Shown here: positions 21,571-32,700 of the stretch, one piece after another
Numbering within the stretch: the stretch's first letter is position 1
Layout of the letters: every line of letters begins with the position of its first letter
Assembly (NCBI GenBank): GCA_019693395.1
Contig: JAAMXP010000491.1
Coordinates: forward strand, 1 to 52,782
Direction of reading: 5' to 3'
Source: Ettlia oleoabundans
Lineage: Eukaryota; Chlorophyta; Chlorophyceae; Chlamydomonadales
Length of the DNA: 52,782 bases
Program-made: the position numbers and the translations under genes
Notes under the pieces: model-generated
Seen by the model: the letters and a program-made list of their open reading frames with translations, nothing else
Databases searched by the model: none
Told to the model about the DNA's origin: nothing

Positions 21571-24500
21571 TCAGTTGGGATCGCGTTGACGCTGAGCCTT
21601 CTGGTCCAGCCACCACTGCGGAACCGCACTCTGCTGCCTGGGTGCCTTCCTCTGCTGCTGCTGCGGCTGCGGCTGCCGCTCACGTGCCCGCCGCTCCAGA
21701 CGCGCATCGAAATTTTCCGCCTCCAGATCGGTGGGTTGCCGCTCCAGCGGCTGGTCGCTGCGGTACACCACGTCCCTGCACAGCCATCCAGGCAGCACGA
21801 CAAGCATGCATGGGACACCTTGTTGACACCAGGGAGCACCCGCTACAGCAGGCCACAAGCACAGTAACTGATCTGACAGAGCAACAGCCAGTCTGCTGTT
21901 GCGCTGACAGGCGTGACGGCAGGCAGGAGCAAGTAGAATCAAGCACGGCTGCCCATTGTGGGTCGCAACTTCAGCTGCATGTGCACCTGTCTCTGATGAC
22001 AATCCGCTTGGCCGCCTTGGCTGCGCCCGCCAGCTTCTGCTGCAGCACGCGGTCTGGGCTCTGCAGGAGACGCACTGCCTGCTCCCGTGCCTCGTTACGG
22101 CTGTCAATGGCGGCGTTACGCGCCGAGTTTTGGAACCAACGGACCAAGGGGATGGTGAAGAAAGCCGCCGCATATGCCTGGAGCCAAGGCAGGAGACCCA
22201 GTATGCCAAGCATGCCGTTGCGGGCCAGCGCCAGCCTGTTGACTGGATCTTGCACCATGAGCGTCAGCGCCCCCACCCCCAACAGGTTGATGACGCCCAG
22301 CGCTACCGCCCCCAGCCTCTGCCCTGCAGATGCCGCCGTCAGCTGCCAGCGCTGCTCCCGGGCGATGCCCTGATTGGGAGGCTGCATGCGGTTGGCCTGC
22401 AAGAGAGGATCACAGGAGGGACAGCGAGGCTAAACTGCTGGCTGGCCAGCAGGTTTGCAACGTGGCGCAGGGAATATTGTGGTGCTCTGCCGTTGCCTCC
22501 TGCCAGGCATTGCTACCTACAGGTCACAGCCATCACGAATGGCTTGACTAATACATGCCAGCCTCCGGCTAACCCACACGCAGCCCAGGGAACCCGTCCT
22601 GTTTCACGCTACACAGCCTGCGGCCTGCCTTGGATCAAGCTCAAACCGAGACAAGCGCTGCTGCTTACCGTGGCGGTCTGCTGCAGCTCTGGGAAGGTGT
22701 ACACGATGTTGCCGCTGCTGTCCACCTGAGGACTGCCGTTGAACCGCGCCAGCACAGGAAGCATGTAGGACTCGTCCACTGCACATTGAAGAAAGAGCAC
22801 CAGCTCGGCTGATTGATACACGACAATCGTCTACCTCACCGGCATAAGGTTGACGAATCTGGCAAAGAGTGATTGGGCCAGCGACAATCCTCATGTGCCA
22901 GCAGAGCATGATTGTTGGCGAGCCGTTGCTGCTGTTGAACTCCAGAACGATCAGATTTTTGAGATGGCGCTGGTGTGCAGGCATGCCTTGTCAAGTCATG
23001 CAGCGTCAAGGCGGGCCAGTTCAGCACCTGTGACGCGGCCGCGGTCGGAGGCCAGCTGCGAGGGCTTCAGGTCCAAAAAGGGTGCAAGCTCCTCAGCCAC
23101 CACCGTACCGCCCCGGGAGGCAATGTACCGCCCAATCTGCAGGGGATAAAACGCAGCAACACATACAACACATGCTCAGCACACCAACACACCACTCAGG
23201 GATCACGATGGAAGCTGCAATGAAGCAAGCAACCATGACAAAGCTGGCTGACTGAATATGACAAGACCGCCGCCCATATGTGAGGCATTTGCACAGCAGT
23301 CTTCGATGCACGCACCGCCTGCCAGCGCCGCTTGTCGAAATCCGCGTTCGGATTGCCATCTCCAAACACCCACGAGAAAATGGCCTCCAGGAAGTTCATG
23401 CCGCCCCTTTTCTGCTCCACTGCCATGCGCTCCCGCCGGCGGCGATAGTAGAACGGGTCCCAGTACCAAAGCAGGTCAGTGAGGTCAAAGTAGAAGCGGG
23501 GACCACGGCCATAGTAGCCGCCGCCACCACCTCGGCCCCTGTTGTCGTCGCTTCTGCTGCTGGCTAACACAGTAATGGCGGCGAACACCACAACTACCGA
23601 GGCAATGAGTGCGGTTCCAAACGCGACACGGAGCAGATACTCGCCACCCGCCTTGACACCTGCAGTGAGGGAGGGTGGCTCACAATATGAATTTGTAAGG
23701 TGAGCCTCCATAGAGATGCAGAGAAAGTGCCAGCGCTACGTTTAGCGATCAGACAAGCGTGCCTAGCCCAATCAAAACTCTTGCTGCTCGACAAACAGCA
23801 AAGGGCCACTCTTGCTGCTTGCAAACCTTCAACAGCATGCAATTTTGCAGCGGGCAAGGTGACACCGCAACAACATGCAGAACAGCTGCACCTCAGGATG
23901 CCAGAGCTGCCTCCACTGGGCCCAGTCTCACCTGCAGCCACAGGCTCGAGGCGCAGCAGAAGAGACTTGCTGGTGATGCTCGCGTCAAAGCCGGGAGAGA
24001 AGATGTAAACGATTTCGCCTTCATCAGAAACTTGTAGTGTCGCCTGGCTATCTGCTGCAAGGGCCTTTACAGCTTCTTCTGCCTGGTCCAACCGAAGGCC
24101 TGCTGAGCTGGCTACGTCGCCTGCAGCACATCAATGACGACATGCGGAGTGATGTGAAAAGCTCGCCTTCGTTGACATGCAAGCAAGTAACACGCATGTG
24201 CCATAACTCTGAGGCCATGCTGGCATGCGCCTAGGGCTGAAGCAGTAGCATAGAAGACACTAGCTGCAATAAGCATATTGTCAATGAAGGAAGTGTGTAG
24301 ATGGCAGCGGGGCCGGCCAGCAAATGGCAAATGGCCGGGCAGCCACTGTGCTTACCGATGGTCACCCGTCCACCGCGTTGGCTGATGGCCCGTACAGCAC
24401 GCTGACGCACATCAGGGTCCAGCTTGGGGCTCAGCAGCTCTCCCCCTCCAACCACATCATCCAGCAGCAGCTCCACCTGGCCACGCTGAGCAGCAGCGGC

Positions 24501-24710
24501 AGCAGGGCGGGCCGGAAGGCGTGCAACCGCCTTCCGGGTGGCGCTTGCTGGGCTGGGGTGTCGCAGCTGCGAAACGCTGCCGCCCGTGAAACCCCTGCCG
24601 CTGTTGGCGCCACTTAATCGTGCGGCCGTGCGCCAGGGGGCCGGACGCGGTCGGGAGTGACACGGCGACCAGAAGGTGCAGCAAGGCGCCTTCAGCGCCG
24701 ATTGCAGCAT
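21571..24710 (-). CDS. At5g03900-type chloroplast membrane protein
   Basis: Seven exons: 24710-24356, 24120-23932, 23659-23316, 23136-23028, 22778-22669, 22396-21987 and 21775-21571, 573 residues, ending at TGA. All phases match. The N-terminus is a long Arg/Ser/Ala-rich transit peptide. Then come RAISQRGGRVTIG, GDVASSAGLRLDQAEEAVKA (winged-helix-like) and DEGEIVYIF. A membrane segment follows (FGTALIASVVVVFAAITVLA), then the very conserved LLWYWDPFYYRRRRERM and GMNFLEAIFSWVFGDGNPN. Next are AEELAPFLD, DESYMLPVLARFNGSPQVD and GNIVYTFPELQQTA. Two further hydrophobic segments (AVALGVINLLGVGALTLMV; ILGLLPWLQAYAAAFFTIPL) precede RWFQNSARN and a Gln-rich tail. The match to plant At5g03900, annotated as iron-sulphur-cluster-biosynthesis-like, is block by block. 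The biochemical role is unknown. Plastid location is inferred. Confidence 0.92.
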
Positions 24711-25851
24711 CTGCCGTCCTGTTTTCGATAAAGAGCGGATAGCGGAGGTCAGCTGTACAGAGGGTGGCGAGCTGCACTCTACTAGGACTTGGGTACCACC
24801 ACAGTTAGTGGTCCGAGCGGCGCTGTTGACGTTTTTCAGGTGGATCGTAACCACAAGACTGTTGTAATCGGACACGGTGCCTCATGACGAGATCTCTGGT
24901 TCGCGCCTGCCACCTCACCTACTTGAAACAGCACCACACCGCCACTTGCCTTGAAACACCCTGGAATGTCCCCAAAACCACAGGCAACCAGCCCAAGCTG
25001 ACGGGCAGCCAGCAATCAGTCCTGACAGATAGCTCAAGGCAATCCCTTAGAAACATGGGGCAAGCCGGTCAGTTGCCGCCAGGTATGCACGGAGCGCCTG
25101 TCCCGCCATTCCAGGGTTGGTACATCTTACAACACAATGCAGCATGGTTGTTGCCGGCAACGAATATATACCGAGGAGGCTGACCGCGTCCAAACAGTAT
25201 TGTACAACCGGAGTTAAGGGTTTCACGAGAGATGACCCGCGACAACCGGCAGTGACAGTGGAAAGGCAGCGCTTGCCAGTCACCATAAAACAAGTCGGTT
25301 CATGTTGCACAACCCCACCTAACAGCCATACTGGAACAGCAGTGGCTCAGTTGATGCTGATTCCGTCAACAGAGCTCCCAAGCGGGCCGGCACCTGCTGC
25401 CGCCATCGCCACTGTCCCTGCAGCTGGCACCACTGCTGTTGTTGCTACTTGCCCTAACACCAGTGGTGGATTGGGGGCAGACCGTGCTTCCTGAGGCAGG
25501 TCGGGATGTAGCAGGCTGCCCCTCCATACAAAGCGCAAGACAGCAGCTTGCGCAGCTGTGCCGAGTGCTGCTGCTGCTCCGCGTCTGTCATGCTTGCATA
25601 GACTGCACAGTACACCAAGGGTGGCCGGCAAGTTAGCACAGACATCAAGCCATGTGAGAACCCACATCAACCGACAGTCTTTCTCTGTCTGACCAAATCA
25701 TTCTGGCACCCGAGCAGCAGATGAGCTATTTTCAGCATCATACCAGGCAGCATCCCTTGTTGCTGCACGAATCATGACAAGAGTAAGAGGCCCTCCACAA
25801 CAGCAGCAACTGCCATCACACCTGCCAGGAAAGCGCCAGCAAGGTCTTCCG
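24711..25851. other. Intergenic
   Basis: Contains the promoter and 5' leader of the At5g03900-type gene and probably the 3' UTR of the SNF2 gene. A TTACA at about 25125 is a possible minus-strand TGTAA signal. No gene was recognised. Confidence 0.4.
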
Positions 25852-26715
25852 TCAGCCCTCTCTTCTCTTGGGCCGCTTCCAGCTGGCAGCAATCAACAGC
25901 AGGTCAGACACATCTGGAGCGGCACTTGGAGCCATGACAACAGGGGCCGGTGCAGCAGCGGGAAGCGCAGCGGCAGGTGCAGCGCCGATGACCCCCACTG
26001 CTGGAACTGCCGGTGCTGGTGAGGTGGCGGGGTTGGCTGCTGCGGGAGGCTGTGATGCCACTGCTGCAGCTGGAGCCACCGCAGGTGTTGTGGGCTGTGC
26101 TGGTGCTGGAGCTGGTTTGTGTGCCAGTGCTCTGGGGGCGGGTGCTTGCGCAGGTGGGCAGGGCTGCAAGGGATGAGCCGCCAAGCCCTCTCGCGGCTGC
26201 TGCTGCTGCTGCGCTGGCATCAGCGTGCGTTGCGCCTGCCCTGCGGCTGCCTGCTCCTTTGCCAACTGGTTGGCAGTGGGCTGCTGCTGCTGGTCCTTCC
26301 GCTGCCGCTGGAGCGGTGCCTGGCTCTGCTGCTGCGACTGCTGCAGCGGCTGTTGGGCTTCCGCTGCCTGCGGCTCCATGCCTAACGCTTGCATGAGGAA
26401 GCGGTTCCGCAGGCGCTGCCGTGGCCGACTGCCTTGCTGCTGCCCCTCATCAGCTGCCTGAACGGGGGGAAGGGGCTGGAAGTGGCGGCAGTAGGCTGCC
26501 CAGGTACACCCACTCTCGACCCAGCTGCTGCCGCTGCTGCACGTTAACCAAGCGAGGGGGAGCCTGCTATACGAGCGCTGCGCCGTGCTGTGCCAGGCTG
26601 CCCTCCATTGCGCTGCTCCCTCTCCTGCCAGCAGCCTTCTTAGCAGGGCCCGCCGCTGCCTATTCCTGCGATGCTGCCGCAACGCCAAGCCGCTGATGTG
26701 AAACCCTGTCAGCAC
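25852..26715 (-). other. Low-complexity open frame after the SNF2 stop
   Basis: A 287-codon frame lies directly downstream of, and in a different frame from, the SNF2 gene's last exon. It is rich in Gln, Ala and Pro and ends KRPKRREG, which resembles a nuclear-localisation signal. It could be a further 3' exon reached by an unseen splice, or 3' UTR that stays open because of its composition. Its non-repetitive part (RQRLRNRFLMQALGMEPQ) looks protein-like. I cannot decide. Confidence 0.3.
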
Positions 26716-29700
26716 TGGTGCCTTGCACCCTTCAGGGTGTCACGCGAGGCTGCCAGGCGCTGAGGAAGGTGCTCCACCACACAACCGCGACAGCGGTGGC
26801 ATGCTGCTGCGGAAGGCCGGGGATCTACAGGCTCACTTATAATGGCAGTGGCGGCGGCAGCGGAAGCGGTGCTGGCACTTGTTGGAACGACTCCAGCAGG
26901 AGCTCTTGCAGCTTCTGCAGCTTCAGCGGCAGAAGAGGAGGCGCCCCCCTCCACCTTGTCGTTCGGCTCCTCCTTGACATCAACTGCAAAACGCACAGAG
27001 CGCTGCCGCTTGGCCGGCCGGAAGGAGGCCGCTTCGGCTGCTGTCGCCACACAGCTGCCACCAGCGGCTGTGCCTGCTGCCTGGCCGGCTGCCGCTGCTG
27101 GCAAAGACACGCCAGCCTCCAAGCGGGCGGCTTTGCCAGCAGCAGGCCGCGTAGCTGCGGCACCCACTGCATGCTTAGCCGCAGGCGGTGTCTGGCTGCC
27201 TTCTGCTGCCAGGCTATTGGTGGAAGCGTGGGGGCCTGGCTGCCCTGCAACCGCAGCCATGCTGTCTGCTGCTGCGGCTACCAAACCCGCTGTCGCTGGG
27301 TGGGCTTTGTCAACCTGCTGGGCCTGCCCTTGCTCCTTGCTTTCCTCCGCCTCCTCCTCACCTCCGCTATCTGCCTCCTCGCTATCACTGCTGCTCGAGC
27401 TGTCAGTGTAAGGGCACTGCTGCTCCGGGAAGCCCGCACCCTGCTGCAAACCCGCCCGGCGTCCTCCCGGCTCCTCCGCCAGCACCCTGCCCGGCTGGTG
27501 CGCTGGCTGCAGTGGCTGTTCGTGGTGCTGCTGCTGGTGCTGGTGCTGGTGCGGCGGCAGAGGCGGCGCCGCTTCCTGCCGCTGCTGCTGTTGCTGTTGC
27601 TGCTGTTGCTGCCGCCGGGGCGGGATCTCGTCCTGCTGTTGTGGCTGCTGCTGCCGCCCGTCCTCCACAGGGCCAGCCCCCGGCAGGTCTTCAAATTCAG
27701 GCAAGTCCCGCACTGGCACAGGCCGCAGTCCCAGGAACAACGCATTGAGCTCCGCTTTCCTCGCCTCAGCCTTGCCCTTGGCCTTGCCCTTCTCCAGGAT
27801 CTTGCCTTTGACCTTCACTTTTGCCTTGGCAGCACCCCTGTTCTTGCCTGCTGCCCCTCGAGAGGTGCCAGCTGCAGGAGCTGCAGGTGAAGGCCCATCC
27901 TCCAAAGCCGTACCAGCAACTGCCGCTGCTCCACCTGCTACAGCACCCTGGTCCACGGTGTCGGCAGTTGCGGGCCCTTGCTCCTGCTGCGCCTGCTGCT
28001 GCTGCTGCTCCTGGGTCTGCGCCTGTTGCAGCTGCTTTACAATGTGCTCCTCCACAGTGCCCCGCATTGCCAGAGTTTCCACATGCACGATTTGCTTCGC
28101 CCCCATGCGGTGCGCGCGGCTGACCACCTGCACCGCATGCCAAGTAAAAAGGCAGCTGGTTTGAGATGTCATGCTCATCTTGAGTGGACATGGCCAGCGT
28201 GGACTAGAGAAAAGGTTCGCGATGGCATGCAAGGAAAAGGCTAGAAGGCTAAAAGGTGGCCACAACGGGTTAAGACGCACAGCAGATGTGTCGACACTCC
28301 TTGATACTGACGCAAAGTGCACAGACGCAACCGCACAAACATTACAAGGTAGAGACGCACAACCGCTGATGGTTCTACCCAACAAAAACTGCTTGCCTGT
28401 TCCTCAACTGACCGATCCATGATTGGCTCCATGAGGAACACGTGGCTCACAAAGCTGCACAGCAGGGAGGAATCAAGCAGCGCATGAGAACGACAAAGCC
28501 GCACAACAGCGATGCAACAACCGCCAGCTGAGGGATGCCGGTGCTCTGTGCAGCATGGTGGGGAGGATCATGCACTCAGCCTGCCAACCAGGCAGCCAGC
28601 AGGTAGACACATCCTGCATTAATACACAACAGCACATGCCGTTCTTCCAGCAGTGCAGTGAGGCCTAACCCACAGCAACTGTAACCCACCCATGCATGCC
28701 CCCACCCACCTGAGGTCCAGCCCGACCTGGCCGGTGGCGTCCATCAGCAGCACGCCCACCAGGGGTGAATGCTGGAACCTGATGGGCGCAAGGGGGTGAG
28801 TGCGGTGGATGGGAGTGGAGGTGGGCGCGGAAGGGGCGGCGGCACGCATAATGCGCACATTCGAGGCAGAGTCCCGGGCTCAAAGGGCAGCAGCCAAGGC
28901 CTTGATTGGGGCCAGCAATCACACAGACACAGCGATACACCCATCAATAGAACTAATGTGTCTATAAACCCCCGCTGCCGACGTTGCCGCACAGCCCCCT
29001 ATACCTGCTTAGAGCCAGGTGCTTGTCTGATGAGGTGTTGGTGCGCTTCAGCATCGCCAGAGCCACGCCATGCTCCTGTAGGTACCTCTCAATCACAGAC
29101 ATGTGCTCCCAGAACTGCAGAGGTGTGGACCACTAAACATCTGAGTCAGGTACAGCAAGCAGCCACCATCAACAGGCGGTTACAGTAATTGCCGCAACAA
29201 GCAGCACATGCACCAGGTATGCAACACTGCTTTTTGTGGTGCACCATTGGGCGCTTGAACTTGATAGAAGCGCAAGACTGCTCCTGCCCACCTGTGTATA
29301 GACGATAGCCTTGCTGGTGGGCTGCCTGCCACTGCCACGTGGCACCGCAGCGCCGACGTCCAGCAGCCGTCGCAGCAGGTGCACGCACTTGGTGCTCTGC
29401 GTGTGCTGCCAGTCCACCTGCCAGGCGCCTTCCTCAATCCCCTTTGCACCTGTGCAACACAGGACGGCCTCATGGTGCAGTTGGCTGGTTACAAGGCAGC
29501 AAGGAAAGCAGCATTTCACAGCAATCAGCAGACATGATGGGGCCTGCATTGGGGTTTGGTCAGCTTGTTACAACCCGTGATCCTGTCATTGCCATGTGAA
29601 ATCACCGATCCAATCACCTCTCTGCGCATATGCGGGCTGCCACTCAATCAGCTCCAGCGGTACATCCCACTTTGGGTTGGGGTTGTCCCGCAGCCTTGCA

Positions 29701-32700
29701 GGGTCATCCACCCCCTGCGACCATAGGACCCAGTGGGGGGATACATGGCGTGAGCAGAAGGAAAGCAGACAGGGCTCGTTGAACATGCACATGCCAGCAA
29801 GGTAGCCAGCCATTGTACTTTGCCAGTTCACAAGTGTCGAGTTCAGGGGTAATAAGAAAGCGGGACCCAGCAGGGGCACTGTGTGGGAAGCGCAAAGGCC
29901 AACTACGCAAACGAAGAAAGCAGGGCTCACGTGCCTGCATGACATACGGTGTACTGCACTGTGGGCAGTACGTGCGTTCCAGGCTGGCGCATTCCACGCA
30001 CAGAAGGCAGGCACAGGGCGCCACGCACAGCACGCGGACCACAGCGCAGCAGCGGTCGCAGGCTCCCCCTTCCTCCAAGCAGGCCCGTATGTGCCGCGCC
30101 CGTCGGCCCCATTCCGGCCCTGCGTCCGCCAGCAACTGTCCCAGAGGCGGCAGGACTTCCTGCTGCTCAAAGCGGTGAACCAACTCCTGCGCTGTACTGC
30201 CTGCTGCCGCTGCAGCAGATGATGGGGAAGGTGCGTGGCAGCTGATGTGGCGATGTGTCAGCAGCTGCAGCGTTTCAGTGACATCACTGTCCAGCACCTG
30301 CATACAACCCCCGGCATCAGCACAACTGTTGGAAAAGAGGAGACACATTGCGGACACAGAACATCTGGTGCTGGAAAGAATACAAGCTCCCACCCCTCCC
30401 GACTCAGCCCCCCACCCACACACAAACGTCCATACACCTGATTACTGCCACCAATCTGATGCGCTGGCAGCCAACTCTCTTCACCTGCAGCTGGCAGTTG
30501 CCTGCCACGTTGCACGACTTGCGCAGGTTTTCCAGGGTCTGTCTGAACCGGTCCCGCTTGTCGTTGTTAAGCAGGCTCTCCTTATTGTCTGCATCAAACC
30601 TGTGGATTCACGCAAGCGCGGCATGCAAAGGGTTGGCTTGCCTATCTGTCCCCGAGCGGCACGCTGTCCACATGCGCATCCCAACACTGGTGGCCAAACA
30701 GATCACCCAACTATCAACCGGCAACAGCCATCCTGGTTTCACTTGGCACGTACTGCTTGCCCACATGTGTGGTGCAATGCGGCATAAGGCTGCATGGTGG
30801 TCAGACTAATGCCAGCACGGTGACACGCATTGATGGCACGCTGATTCAGCGACATGGGATTGTGCTGCATGGTTATCCCTTGTGTGCAACACTTACCAAT
30901 CTGCAGTGAGGAGATTGAAGCGGACGATGTCAACAAAGCCATTGTAAGACTGGGCGTGAGCTGGCGCAAAGTCGAGGAGGGAAACCTGCGGTGGCATGGA
31001 GTAAGTCGTTGGGAGAAGAAGTAGAGGTAGGGACCGCCGAGAAGGCTGGTAGGCTGGCAGGCAGGAGCGAGGGAGCAAACGCTGGAGCATATTGCGGCTT
31101 GTATGCAGAGCAAGATGCAATGCACAGCTCTTGGCAATGCCCGGTTCGGTTGGGAGCGTTTGACTTGGCTCTGTAGTTGCTGGGCCACATACCTTGGATT
31201 TGAGCGGCGGGATGCCCAGGCTGATCAGCTCGTCCTTGGATGCTCGGATCAGGAGGCGATGCAGCAGCACCAGCAGGCGGAGCATGCCCACCTCCTGCCT
31301 CGCCTCAAAGGGCTCCTGAAGCTCAGTTGCATGGTGGTGCAGGTGAGCATGGGAAAGGAGCGCCTAGCTGCGAGAGACACAAGCATGCGGAGGGCCTCCT
31401 ACGCTGGAGGGCAGCAGAGCTGCCCCACCTGCAACCCTTTCTTCCAGGCCTTATCGTCCTGGTACTCCTGCTGGTGCAGGAATTGCAGCAGCGGGCGCAG
31501 GTTCTCTATGCTAGACTCCAGCGTGTTGGGCGTGGGGGTGCCTGCAGTAGACAGGCAGGTCAACGAAGGCTCTAGGGTGAGGCAGGCAAGGCTGATCTTG
31601 TCTGCAAGTGGCGCAGTACAACGACATCTTCCCCCTTCATGGTTGAAGCATGCCAGCACCAACGGCAGGCCTCAATGCTGGCGTCGGACCCAAGTCCTAT
31701 CTACATTTATTTAGTGTTGTGGTTGCAACCTTGCTGCCCTTTTGCAGCGCACCCGTCATGACCCATCGTCGCTCCGCACGCAGTGCAGTAGCCATGATGT
31801 GCATGTTGGTCCTGTCGCTTTTGCCAACTTTGTGGCCTTCATCTAGAATGATGCGCAGGAAGTGAATCTGCAGAAGGATGCAGCCGCATGTGCATACAAG
31901 GCCATGGAGTTGACGCATCAGCCCAATAGGCAATAAGTGACTGTCAACAGGTTTGAGGCCCGCAGCAGTACCAAGCAGCCTTGCCGCTTCAAATGGTTGA
32001 AACAATTGCCTGGCCGGTCACTCATTACGCACAAATGTTCCTAAGTAGGATGACAAAAAAATCGCACAACCACATGCGCATGCATACCTGCAGCAGAAGG
32101 CTAGGGCAAGCCGCCTCCTCGCCACCCGTTCTTTTGTGTTTGTTGTACTTCTTCATGTTCTGGTAACTCCTGTGTCTCGACCACTCAGTGGTCAATGTCG
32201 AAAAGGTGGTGAAGATCTGGGGTGGGGATCAAAGGAGAAAGGCGAATGTGTCATCGCGTTACTGGAATGATGTCAAATACGCATATGCCACGCTGACCTG
32301 GTGGTTGGGCAATGAAAGGGTGGGGGAGGCTACCTAAACATTATGCACCCCACCAGGGCTAGGGGGAGGCTGCAGTTGCTGTGCAGCAGCATCTCGCGGT
32401 ACTTACCACATCTGCCTCCCAAGCGAGCCTCTGAACTGTCAGGGCTTGCTCCCTTCTGCTCTTGCTTTTAGGACCTACAGCAGGTCATAGAAGGCGCCAA
32501 GAAGTGCACATGAAAAGTGCTGCTGTCAACAGTCAAGAGCCTTGAACACAAATCGCTAACACCGTGAGCTGTGCATGGAAGTGACTCTGCTATGTCATGG
32601 TTTGCTACGCGCAGCCACCCAATGCTGCTCGTGATTCTACTTGCTTCTCACCTTCAGAGGTGGTGTACACCACGACTCGCAGATCTGCCTCAGGCCGCAC

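Noticed and set aside
26718..27890. 390-codon open frame on the plus strand
   Set aside because: It is the antisense shadow of the Gln/Ala-rich SNF2 tail. Leu/Cys/Arg-rich low-complexity sequence opposite CAG/GCA codons stays open by composition.
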